DNA of 64,000 nt, taken from Candidatus Peribacteria bacterium. Its GTDB lineage: Bacteria > Patescibacteriota > Gracilibacteria > UBA1369 > LOWO2-01-FULL-3. Under the pieces are notes generated by a model. The model saw only the letters and a list, made by a program, of their open reading frames with translations. It had not been told where the DNA came from and made no database searches. The stretch is taken from the NCBI GenBank assembly GCA_943357285.1, contig CALRGJ010000001.1:152980-216979 (forward strand). The letters run 5' to 3'. Below, piece after piece: positions 8,474 through 17,300 of the stretch. Positions within the stretch are counted from its first letter, which is position 1; each line of letters opens with the position of its first letter. Position numbers and translations under genes: made by a program.

Positions 8474-9904
8474 TCAGTGTATATCAAACCATTTGAAATC
8501 GTCTATAGAGGTGAGCTGATCTTGTGATTCTGGACCTGGTGAAAAATCTACATATTTTTCCGGTTTCAATTTGGATTTTTCAATGAAAGCCAGAATTGTG
8601 TCTGTAATTTCCCAAGTTGCAATTATTTCCTCAAAGCTCAAGAAGTGTAGACGACGTTTTCTTATCACGTCGAGGAGAAGCATGGCATGTTCAGGTAGAC
8701 AGTCGTCGCCAGTGCAGCTAAGAGTGTCGGAAGTGGTAATTTCTTGATAATGAGAAGTTTGCCCCTGTTTATTTACGAGACGAATATTTATTCTTTCTTC
8801 AGGTTGTAATTCAAAAATTAAACGATTTGGTTCTTCTTCTTTTGGTTGGAAAGCGAACTTTTTTAATTCGACTACAACGTAGGTATGTTTCTCGTGAAGT
8901 TTTTTTCCAGTACGAATATAAATTGGAGTTTTGTACCAACTTTCACGGTCGATAAAAAGCCTCATGGCTGAGAAAGTTTCGGTTTTTGAGTTTTTTGGAA
9001 TATCTTTTTCTTCGATGTAACTTTCGTATTGGCCGAGGACAATATTTTTCTTTGATTCAATGAATTTTAAGGCTGATAAAATGCTGTATTTTTCGCGATG
9101 TAAACTCGCAGCATTTTCGGTGATTGGAATGGACATTGTGATGAGCGCGAGAATTTGGAGAAGGTGAGATTGCACCATGTCTTTAATGGTTCCAACTTGG
9201 TCAAAATATCCGGCACGAGTAGTCACACCAATTTTTTCAAAAGCGGTGATTTGGATGTTTGAAACTTCTGGACCTTTCATCATCATGTTTATAAGACGAT
9301 TGGAATGACGAAGGTGAAGAAGGCTTTGTACTGCGCCTTTTCCGAGATAGTGGTCTAGTAGGTATACATTTTCTTCTTTGAAATAACGAGCCACAAAGTG
9401 GAAAAGTTCACGCGCTGATTCTGTATCTTCGCCAAAAGGTTTTTCTAAAATTAAACGAAGATCTTCATTTTCGTGACGTTTTGTTTCACCGAGATTTTCG
9501 ATGATGTCTTGAAAAACTTGAGGAGGAACTGAAAAATACGCCAGAGTGGTAATCTCTTTATTGCTAGTAATTTTGCTTAAATATTTGCGGAGATTTTTGA
9601 AGTCTTCGAGTTTATTGTATTGTCCGGAAACGTAGCTGACACGAGATGTCAGATCTTTGAGAATTTTTTCGTTGAGATCTTTTGGATGTTTTTTAAAGTG
9701 ATTTTTAATGCTGTCGGAAAATTCTTTTTGGAAAACTTCTTTTTCTATTTTTGTCCTGGCGTAGCCAACAATATAGTATTCTTTTGGAAGACGTTTTTGT
9801 TCAACCATGCTGTAGAGAGCCGGAAAAAGTTTTAATTTTGCCAAATCTCCGGAAGCACCAAAGATTACGAGAGCGAAAGGTTTTTCAATGCGATATGAAT
9901 TCAT
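8474..9904 (-). CDS. zwf: Glucose-6-phosphate 1-dehydrogenase
   Basis: Oxidises glucose-6-phosphate to the lactone, producing NAD(P)H. It has 476 residues, typical of the family. The N-terminal Rossmann motif is VIFGASGDLAKLKLFPALY; the substrate segments are LILEKPFGED, LLDHYLGKG (active-site His and Lys) and GTIKDMVQSHLLQILAL (second catalytic His). The usual Glu after HYLGK is Gly here. It is the first gene of a zwf-pgl operon. A TATAAT (9928-9933 on the plus strand, read leftward) 24 bp before the ATG is the likely -10 box. It is divergent from the attenuated argF operon. Confidence 0.96.
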   Translation of the reverse strand: MNSYRIEKPFALVIFGASGDLAKLKLFPALYSMVEQKRLPKEYYIVGYARTKIEKEVFQKEFSDSIKNHFKKHPKDLNEKILKDLTSRVSYVSGQYNKLEDFKNLRKYLSKITSNKEITTLAYFSVPPQVFQDIIENLGETKRHENEDLRLILEKPFGEDTESARELFHFVARYFKEENVYLLDHYLGKGAVQSLLHLRHSNRLINMMMKGPEVSNIQITAFEKIGVTTRAGYFDQVGTIKDMVQSHLLQILALITMSIPITENAASLHREKYSILSALKFIESKKNIVLGQYESYIEEKDIPKNSKTETFSAMRLFIDRESWYKTPIYIRTGKKLHEKHTYVVVELKKFAFQPKEEEPNRLIFELQPEERINIRLVNKQGQTSHYQEITTSDTLSCTGDDCLPEHAMLLLDVIRKRRLHFLSFEEIIATWEITDTILAFIEKSKLKPEKYVDFSPGPESQDQLTSIDDFKWFDIH

Positions 9905-9964
9905 AAATGAGGTGAAGAAACATTTTTATTATAGACTTTTTGATAAATTGATAAAGTAATTTTA

Positions 9965-9993
9965 TTGACGTTTATTGGAAATCGGAATATCAA
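9965..9993 (+). promoter_or_regulatory. Promoter of the arginine-attenuated argF operon
   Basis: TTGACG at 9965-9970, a 17-bp spacer and TATCAA at 9988-9993. The predicted start is near 10000, only a few bases before the leader-peptide ATG at 10004, so the leader would be translated from a leaderless or nearly leaderless end. Confidence 0.6.
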
Positions 9994-10003
9994 TAATATC
10001 GCA

Positions 10004-10075
10004 ATGAATACACAAATCTCTCAAATCATAGTTAATCGCCGCCGCAGCACCGATACATCTCGGAAGCTGCGCTAA
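10004..10075 (+). CDS. Arginine-rich leader peptide of the argF attenuator, 23 aa
   Basis: A short frame runs from ATG (10004) to TAA (10073-10075). It encodes 23 residues starting MNTQISQIIVN and continuing RRRSTDTSRKLR. Three consecutive CGC arginine codons lie at 10037-10045, with CGG and CGC further on: 5 Arg in 23 codons. It lies between the promoter at 9965-9993 and an intrinsic terminator at 10108-10130, immediately ahead of ornithine carbamoyltransferase. This is the classic arrangement of an amino-acid biosynthesis leader peptide. Role inferred from position and codon content. Confidence 0.8.
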   Translation: MNTQISQIIVNRRRSTDTSRKLR

Positions 10076-10130
10076 ACGCGTGTAACAAAATTTTCAACCA
10101 ATAGCTTCCGGGGTGATCCCCGGTTTTTTT
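10043..10130 (+). promoter_or_regulatory. Ribosome-mediated transcription attenuator (arginine) before argF
   Basis: Three mutually exclusive pairings can be drawn. (1) CGCAGC at 10043-10048 with GCTGCG at 10066-10071, a 6-bp protector hairpin whose left arm overlaps the last Arg codon of the run. (2) CGGAAGCT at 10061-10068 with AGCTTCCG at 10103-10110, an 8-bp perfect antiterminator. (3) The terminator: CCGGGG at 10108-10113, loop TGAT, CCCCGG at 10118-10123, then seven T. A ribosome stalled on CGC codons would mask arm 1, favour pairing 2 and let transcription reach argF; rapid translation would leave the terminator to form. Confidence 0.8.
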
Positions 10131-10158
10131 ATATATTTTATTTTTTAATTTCTAGTTT

Positions 10159-11124
10159 ATGAAAAAAGATCTCACAAAAATTACTGACTTGAGTCAGCAG
10201 GAAATTATGGAAATTGTTGGCATGGCTTTTCGTTATAAGAATGGGGAATTAGGCACTGGTGAAAGTGGGCAGGCTTTGAAGGGAAAAGTGGTGGCGATGG
10301 TTTTTGAAAAGCCTTCCCTTAGGACAAAAGTGGCTTTCGAAGTGGCGACTGCCAAGCTCGGTGGCATTCCGGTTTACCTCACCAGTGGCCAGATTATGGC
10401 TAGTGGCAATAATGAAAAAGGTCGTGAATCTATTCCGGATATTGCCAAAAATTTGGAGAGATTTGCCGATCTAATTTTGGCGAGAGTTTATAGTCACAGC
10501 ACTATTCAAGAAATTGGTGATGCAGTGAAAATTCCGCTGATAAATGCGCTCTGCGATAAGCATCATCCTACTCAGGCTTTGGCTGACTTGATGGCGATTA
10601 TTTGGCACAAATGTGGTGGCAAATTTGATGCTGAAAAATTGAGGAAAATGAAAGTTGCTTTTGTCGGTGATGGAAATAATGTGGCTACTTCTCTCATGCA
10701 AATTTGCGCGATGGTGGGAATAAATTTTTCTGTCGCATCGCCAAAAGGTTATGAAATTTCTCAAGAAGCTTATGAGGAAATTTATGAACAGAAACTTGCG
10801 AATGAGGTGTCTGTGGAGTTTTGTGAAAATCCTGCGGAAGCGGTGGAAAATGCTGATGTCACTTATACCGACACTTTTATTTCCATGGGTGAAGAGCATT
10901 TAAAAGTTGAGAAAATGAAGGCTTTTCACGGTTATCAGGTAAATAAGTCTTTGCTGGATTTCGCTAAGACAGATGCCATTTTTATGCATTGTTTGCCGGC
11001 GCATAGGGGAGAGGAAGTGACTGATGAAGTCATGGATTCAAAGCAGTCGGTAATTTTTGATCAGGCGGAATGCAGGATGCATATCGCTAAAGCTTTATTA
11101 ACATTTTACTTACAAAAAATATGA
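10159..11124 (+). CDS. argF: Ornithine carbamoyltransferase
   Basis: Makes citrulline from ornithine and carbamoyl phosphate. It has 321 residues. The carbamoyl-phosphate loop is EKPSLRTK (Lys instead of the usual last Arg), followed by the HHPTQALADL signature, DTFISMGEE (the SMG ornithine-binding loop) and HCLPAHRGEEVTDEV. These keep it with true ornithine enzymes rather than the N-acetyl or N-succinyl variants. The arginine-codon attenuator directly upstream implies a biosynthetic role, induced when charged Arg-tRNA is scarce. The stop overlaps the start of the next gene (ATGA), so both are translationally coupled. No other arginine gene is in the window. Confidence 0.93.
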   Translation: MKKDLTKITDLSQQEIMEIVGMAFRYKNGELGTGESGQALKGKVVAMVFEKPSLRTKVAFEVATAKLGGIPVYLTSGQIMASGNNEKGRESIPDIAKNLERFADLILARVYSHSTIQEIGDAVKIPLINALCDKHHPTQALADLMAIIWHKCGGKFDAEKLRKMKVAFVGDGNNVATSLMQICAMVGINFSVASPKGYEISQEAYEEIYEQKLANEVSVEFCENPAEAVENADVTYTDTFISMGEEHLKVEKMKAFHGYQVNKSLLDFAKTDAIFMHCLPAHRGEEVTDEVMDSKQSVIFDQAECRMHIAKALLTFYLQKI

Positions 11125-12068
11125 CAAATTTAAAAATATTAAATGAGGTTGAGGAAGTGCAGGAAGGAGTGCCGCAGTACGTGTGGCAATTTCATGGTGA
11201 AGAGCCGGGGCCGACGGTGACGGTGATGGGAGGGCTTCATGGAAATGAGACGGTGGGGATTGATGTGGTGGAAAAATTGCTCGCGGTGGTGAGAGAAAAA
11301 ATTAAGATTGGTATGGTGAATATTATTATTGGAAATCCGGCGGCTGCTGAGGCTGGAAAAAGGTTTATTGATAAAGATGCAAATAGGTTATGGGGAGGAA
11401 AGTTGGTGAATATTCCTGAGCAGGATAGGGTGGAGGAATTGAAGCCGTTTTTAGCGCAGTCAGATTTGATGCTGGATTTGCATTCGACGATAAAGCCTGT
11501 GAGTGAGCCATTTTTGGTCGTTCCTTCTTTTGATCATGAATTGGTTGATACTATCCAGACTCTTGGAATTAGAAAAATTATAACCGGAGAAGGATTGAAA
11601 TTGCCTGACAATGATCCGATAGAGTCAGATCTTTTCACAGTAGCGAATGGGGGACTTGGTGTGACGATTGAGGCTGGGTGGCAGGAGGATAATAATTTGG
11701 TGGATAAGACGATGGATTCGGTGCTGAGGGCTTTGGAAGAGGTGGGTATTTTCGAAAAAGATTCTTTGGCCAAACATAATCAGGCTGAGGTCGTGGAGAC
11801 TTTTGAAATTTGGAATGCTTATAGTGCTATTTTTCCTAGGGTTAATTTTCAATTTCCAGATGGTAAGGAATGGCAAAACTATGACGTTGTAAAAAAAGGA
11901 GAAATTATCGGCTATGAAAATGGTGAGCCAGTGGTTGCTGAAAAAGATTCCAGACTTTTGTTTCCAAAATCTAATAACCAAATTGTAACAGGTGAGAGGG
12001 CCTGCATTTTGCTTGATATGAAGCCACAATATCTTGATAAAGATTCTCTACCACTCAGTGTGAAATGA
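11121..12068 (+). CDS. M14-family zinc deacylase (succinylglutamate desuccinylase/aspartoacylase-like)
   Basis: A predicted zinc-dependent amidohydrolase that removes an acyl group from an amino acid. Zinc ligands are visible in GGLHGNE (His, Glu) and LDLHST (His); the substrate arginine region is NPAAAEAGKRFIDKDANRL, followed by a C-terminal beta domain (SRLLFPKSNNQIVTGERA). Length, 315 residues, is normal for AstE/AspA. It overlaps argF by 4 bp and shares its arginine attenuator, so the substrate is probably an acylated arginine-pathway intermediate (acetyl- or succinyl-ornithine or citrulline); that is inference. Its end overlaps convergent gnd by 21 bp. Confidence 0.8.
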   Translation: MTNLKILNEVEEVQEGVPQYVWQFHGEEPGPTVTVMGGLHGNETVGIDVVEKLLAVVREKIKIGMVNIIIGNPAAAEAGKRFIDKDANRLWGGKLVNIPEQDRVEELKPFLAQSDLMLDLHSTIKPVSEPFLVVPSFDHELVDTIQTLGIRKIITGEGLKLPDNDPIESDLFTVANGGLGVTIEAGWQEDNNLVDKTMDSVLRALEEVGIFEKDSLAKHNQAEVVETFEIWNAYSAIFPRVNFQFPDGKEWQNYDVVKKGEIIGYENGEPVVAEKDSRLLFPKSNNQIVTGERACILLDMKPQYLDKDSLPLSVK

Positions 12069-13469
12069 GCCTTCTTTATCCGTTCTTTCGTAGCCGTGTG
12101 CGCCGAAGAAGTCGCGTTGTGCCTGAATTAAATTCTGAGGCAGACGCGCTTTGGCGTATGAATCGTAATAATTCAGAGTGGCGTAAAAAGCAGGAACGGG
12201 AATGCCATTCTCTAGAGAAAGTGACATGAGTTTGCGCCAAAATTTTTGTTTATCTCCACCGAGATTTTTCATGATTTTTGTGAAGATTTTTCCTGACGCT
12301 TTTTGATCCTTACCGAGAGCGATGGCGAGGTCTTTCAAGTATGTTGAACGAATGATGCAGCCACCCTGCCAGATGCGAATGATTTCTGCGTAGTTTAGAT
12401 TCCATTTGTATTCTCTGTCTGCTTTTACAATGAGGCCGAGACCTTGTTCGTAGCAGAGAATGGTGGAGAGCTCGAGAGCGTCTTCAACTTGCTTGATGAG
12501 TTTTTTCTTTGCTGCTGGGCTGAGTTTTGTCTTTGAAGTTTTTAATGTGAAAAATTGTTGGCACATTGTGCGACCACTTGTGTCGCCGGAAACGATACGA
12601 GCGTCGACTGCAACATTGATGGTAGGGCTGTAAATGCCTAAGTCATGCGCAATTTCAGTGGTCCATTTGCCGGTGCCTTTTTGGCCGGCGGCGTCTTTGA
12701 TGTAGTCGATGATGAATTTTCCGTCCTCTTTTTTATTAAAAATTTTCGTAGTTATTTCTATGAGAAAAGATTTGAGATTGGAATTTTTATTGTAGCCTGC
12801 AAATATTTTTGAAAGTTCCGGATTTGTGAATTTTCCTATGGTTTTCAAGATGTCGTAGCTCTCTGCGAGAATTTGCATAATGGCGTATTCTATTCCGTTG
12901 TGGACCATTTTTACAAAGTGTCCGCTGCCGAGGTCGCCGATGTGAATGACGCAAGGTTTTCCAGCAAAATCTTTTGCGGCAACTTTTTCAAAAATTGGAC
13001 GAATCTTTTCCCACGCTGCTTTGCTTCCGCCTGGCATAAGAGATGGACCGTGAAGAGCACCTTCTTCACCACCGGAAATTCCGCAGCCAATGAAATTTAG
13101 GCCTTGGGAGGCGAGGGCATTTTGTCTTCTTTCGGTATCTTTGAAATGAGAATTTCCACAATCAATGATGATGTCGTTTTTGTCTAAGAGTGTAGCTAAT
13201 TCAGTTATCATGTCATCGACTGGTTGGCCGGCTTTTACGAGTAAAATGATTTTGCGAGGAGTTTCTAGGCTGGCGACAAATTCTTTGAGAGTTTTACTGC
13301 CGTGTAATTTGTCTTTCGATTCTTTGCCAAAATCCTGAATGAACTTTTCGGTTTTTTCAGTGGTGCGATTAAATACGCTGATATGGAATCCTTTATTCGC
13401 AATATTGCGGGCGAGATTTGCACCCATTGTTGCGAGACCTACTAAACCAATGGTTGATTTTGCTGACAT
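12048..13469 (-). CDS. gnd: 6-phosphogluconate dehydrogenase, decarboxylating
   Basis: Converts 6-phosphogluconate to ribulose-5-phosphate and CO2 with NAD(P)+. It has 473 residues, the full long form. Rossmann motif: GLATMGANLARNIANKG. Substrate and catalytic segments are SGGEEGALHGPSLMPGG, KMVHNGIEYAIMQILAE (catalytic Lys) and DAAGQKGTGKWT. The C-terminal tail DFFGAHGYERTD, which enters the partner subunit, is intact. It follows the LOG-family gene with a 9-bp gap on the same strand. With zwf-pgl at 7.8-9.9 kb the oxidative branch is complete. Confidence 0.97.
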   Translation of the reverse strand: MSAKSTIGLVGLATMGANLARNIANKGFHISVFNRTTEKTEKFIQDFGKESKDKLHGSKTLKEFVASLETPRKIILLVKAGQPVDDMITELATLLDKNDIIIDCGNSHFKDTERRQNALASQGLNFIGCGISGGEEGALHGPSLMPGGSKAAWEKIRPIFEKVAAKDFAGKPCVIHIGDLGSGHFVKMVHNGIEYAIMQILAESYDILKTIGKFTNPELSKIFAGYNKNSNLKSFLIEITTKIFNKKEDGKFIIDYIKDAAGQKGTGKWTTEIAHDLGIYSPTINVAVDARIVSGDTSGRTMCQQFFTLKTSKTKLSPAAKKKLIKQVEDALELSTILCYEQGLGLIVKADREYKWNLNYAEIIRIWQGGCIIRSTYLKDLAIALGKDQKASGKIFTKIMKNLGGDKQKFWRKLMSLSLENGIPVPAFYATLNYYDSYAKARLPQNLIQAQRDFFGAHGYERTDKEGSFHTEW

Positions 13470-13478
13470 ATATTATTG

Positions 13479-14159
13479 TTATCTCTTGAGGTAATTATTG
13501 TTATATTTGCCTTTGCCTTTTGCGAACTCTTCGTGTGTTTTCATAATTATTTTCATGGCTGCGCGATTGTCTTTTACTACGTGTACACATTCCATTTCTT
13601 CTGGACTGATTAATTCTTGTTTGAGAGGATATTTTTTTACCCATTTCATCAATTGTTTCCACATTTTTCCTACTAGAATAATCGGGATTGGATGAATGTG
13701 TTTAACTTGAATTAGTTGCCATGTGTAGAAAAATTCCAAGCAGCTGCCGACACCACCAGGCATCACTACTACTACGCTGGATAGAGCCATGAAGTTGTCT
13801 AAGCGATCGGAAAATTTGGCGAAATGTTTAGCAAGGTCCAGATGGGCGTTGTCATCTTGTTCGTGTGGAAGTTTTATTGCTAAACCGATTGAATCGGAGG
13901 AATTTTCTTTGTCTCCCGCTTCGTGTCCAGCGTTTGCGGCTTCCATTAAACCTGGACCACCACCAGTAATTACATCAAAGTGGTGTTTCCCTAAATCTTT
14001 AGCTAAATCAAAAACTTGTTTATAAGTTTTATCACTTGATTGGATACGCGCTGAACCAAAAATGGTCACGCGGAAATCGCGACGTTTTAGCTCATTGCGA
14101 AAAGTATGAGCACGATTAGCCTTAGCTTTTGCTGCTTTTTTTGTGATTTTTTTTGCCAT
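13479..14159 (-). CDS. LOG-family nucleotide 5'-monophosphate nucleosidase (Rossmann, TIGR00730 type)
   Basis: LOG/PpnN-type enzymes hydrolyse nucleoside monophosphates to base and ribose-5-phosphate. Seen here: a basic N-terminus (MAKKITKKAAKAKANR), the nucleotide-binding Rossmann part VTIFGSARIQSSDKTY and GGGPGLMEAANAGHEAG, and the signature MPGGVGSCLEFFYTWQL, a variant of PGGxGTxxE with Ser-Cys for Thr. Length 226 fits. It is immediately upstream of gnd on the same mRNA, which fits a role in feeding ribose-5-phosphate into the pentose phosphate network. Exact substrate is not determinable. Confidence 0.85.
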   Translation of the reverse strand: MAKKITKKAAKAKANRAHTFRNELKRRDFRVTIFGSARIQSSDKTYKQVFDLAKDLGKHHFDVITGGGPGLMEAANAGHEAGDKENSSDSIGLAIKLPHEQDDNAHLDLAKHFAKFSDRLDNFMALSSVVVVMPGGVGSCLEFFYTWQLIQVKHIHPIPIILVGKMWKQLMKWVKKYPLKQELISPEEMECVHVVKDNRAAMKIIMKTHEEFAKGKGKYNNNYLKR

Positions 14160-14336
14160 GAGGAAGGAGGAGGTTATTTTCTATTAGCTATTCTAACAAA
14201 TTGCTTGAAAAAATATAAGATTAATTAGCCATGATTTTTTCACTTTCGTAAACATGTTTTACCGTTTTGTCGTTGTGCTGAGTGGTTTATTTCTGTTAGT
14301 TTTCCCTCCTTAGTTATATTTAAGACAATTTTGGTC

Positions 14337-17300
14337 ATGTTTAAAGAACAAATTTCCAATGATGATGATCATGTAGCGGAGGATCACGGTGCGTGTGGTT
14401 TGTCTGCAGTGGTGAATTTGGACGGAAAAGCTGACAATCAGACTATTCAGATGGTGATGGAAGCGGGAAGAAGAATGGAATTTCGCAGTGGTATAACTGA
14501 GGATGATGGAGGAAAAATAGTCGGTGCCGATGGTGCCGGTGTACTTTTTGATACCAAGGATAAGGGACAATGGATGGACATGATGAGTGATAGACAGAAA
14601 CGTAGAGTGCATGATCCCAAAGATGTGCAAATGAGCGTTGTGCATTTTGACAGATCTTTAACAGAATTGGATATTGCGGTGCGCATAGAGGCTATCAATG
14701 AATCTTTGCATAGAAGAGGATTGGAGGTCTTGGATTGGGAAAAACTAGTGACTAATGAAGATGGTATAGATGAAAGACGTTTGCCAAGAATTCCCAGATA
14801 TTACAAATTAACTTATCAAGTTCCGGGTGTTGACCATACTCAAGTTGATGCGGTGAAAGCTTACAGAGTTGCGAGAAGAATTAACAGTAAGGTGGACCGA
14901 GTGAAACTGGCTTCGATGGCTATGGATAGGGTAGCTTTTAAGGGTGTTTTGACCGGAACGGAATTGATGAAATTTTTCCCAATTTTAAATCAAATCGGAG
15001 CACGAGCGGCAATTTCTCATGTGAGATATTCTACAAATGTTGTGACGGATCAAGAGCAGCCTTTTGGTTCTTTGGCCCATAACGGAGAGATTAATTCGGT
15101 GGCGGCGACTCGTAAGGCTTTGATGAATATGGCGAAGGCTTGGGGTTTTGTGGAGAGCGTTCTTGTGAAAGGAGGAAGTGATTCAGCTCATTTGAATGAC
15201 GCTTTGGAGTTGATGCTTGTGAATGGAGTCTCTTTGCCGGAGGCTTTGATTCGTTTGATTCCGCCAGCTTTGATGAAGGTGGATAATCCTGAAATGAGAA
15301 AATTTATTCAGGCGAGTCATCGTGCGATGGAAACATTTGGAATGTGGGAAGGTCCTGCAGCAATTCTGGGGTTGGATAATACTTATTTTTCGGCTCATTT
15401 GGATAGACTGGGACTTCGTCCGGCAAGATGGATGGAGATTGAAAAAGATGGTCCGGATGGAGGAACTAGATTTGTATTATCAAGTGAAGTAGGGGCGGTT
15501 CCATTTGAATATGAAAAAATTGTGCGTACCGGAAATTTGAAAGGAGGAGAGACTATTGCTGTAAGGCTAAGTGATGGAGAGGTGTTGGAGGGTAATGCTT
15601 TATATGAACGTGTGATGAGAGATACCGGACTGAATTGGAAGGATCTTGTTGATAAAAAGATTTTTGTGCCAAGTAGTTTTGCTGAAAAAAAGAAAGCGGC
15701 GAGTGAAGTGAAAATTAGTTTGAAAGATATTAAAGAAAATGGACCTTTGTATTCTAAATTGGCTGGATTTGGGTGGACGGAATCACTTTTGAAGAGCGTT
15801 ATTGAAAGAATAAATCAGGGAAAGGGCATTATTTCTTCTATGGGTGTGCATGGTCCTTTAGGAATTCTGGATCCGAATTTGGCGAATATTAACGATTTAT
15901 TTTTGGCGCGAGCGGCAATTATTACCAATCCTCCTTTTGATCCTCAGGGTGAAGGGGATGCCGTGGAGACTGATGTCTATTTAGGAAAATCTCCGAACGT
16001 AACGGTAAGTGATAAAGCTTATGAACCTATTTATCCTCAGTGGCATGTGAATTCTCCTATAGTTTCGTCTAAAGATTTGACCGAAATGAAAGAAAAATCT
16101 ACCGATGCGGCTGAAGATGGAGTGGATGCACCAAAAACTAAACGTATTCATATAAATTTTCATGGTGGTTATAAAGATTTCTTGGCAAAGATTGAAGAAG
16201 TGAAGAAACAGGTTTTGCAATATGCGCGAGCTAATAATGGAGATGGTCCATCAGTTATTGTTTTGTCTGATAGAAGGGCTTTTGAGGGGGAAATGGCGAG
16301 TATGGGTATTCCGCCAATTTTGCTTATACAGGCTATAAATACTGAATTGATTAATAATGGTTTGGAAAGAAATGTTTCTTTGGTGGTGGATTCAGGAACT
16401 ATTCGTAGTGGTCATGATATTGGTTTGTTGATTGCAAATGGTGCTTCTGCCGTGACTCCGTGGATGCTTGAAGAAGTGGCTCAGATGGCTGATAATCCTG
16501 ATCAAGCAGTGACTAATTTGTATAAAGAATTGAATGCTGAATTGGTGAAGATGATGTCTAAGCCGGGAATTACTACGGTGCTTGGAGCAAGGACGGGATA
16601 TTGGTTTGGAGCGGTGGGATTGGCTCCGGAAGTTACTAGCCTTGGAGGTGGAAAAACTGTTTCTCAAGTGGGAGGAATGGGAATGAAATTAATTTTTGAA
16701 GCCTTGGTGGAAGCACAATTAAGAAGATTGAATGATGCGGAAAAATGGATGAAAGATACTAGTGAAAAAGCTGATAAGGCTGAAGGTGCTTATGATTTAT
16801 TAACTAGAGAATTTTTTAATTTGTCGGCAATTCCAGATGCAGGAAGATTGAAAAAACTTATTGAGCGTGTGGAGAGAGAAGGTGGAGATGTTGGAACTGA
16901 AGATTATTCTGCTTTTTTGGGTGGAGAGGCTTTGGATGAAGAGGCTGTTTCTGATATTGCTTTCCAAATTGCAACGAAGAGACGTTTGGATAAAAAATTA
17001 ACTTTGAGAGATTGCTTGGCGGTTGATTATAAATTTGAAGAAGTGACTCCGGAGTTATTGGCTACGGCTCCGAGTATGGAGCAAATTATGTCGACTTTGA
17101 GAATGTCACATATGTCCTTGGGTGCTCATGGTGCAGTGGCACATGCTTCGATGGTGCGTGGATGTAATAGGGCTGGAGTGAAATCAGCGAGTGGTGAGGG
17201 TGGAGAAGAAAAATCACGTAGTAGAACTGGTAGTAGACCGGAAGATCTTTCTTATGCTCGTCAGGTGGGTACGGCTGGTTGGGGTGTGGATAGACAATTT

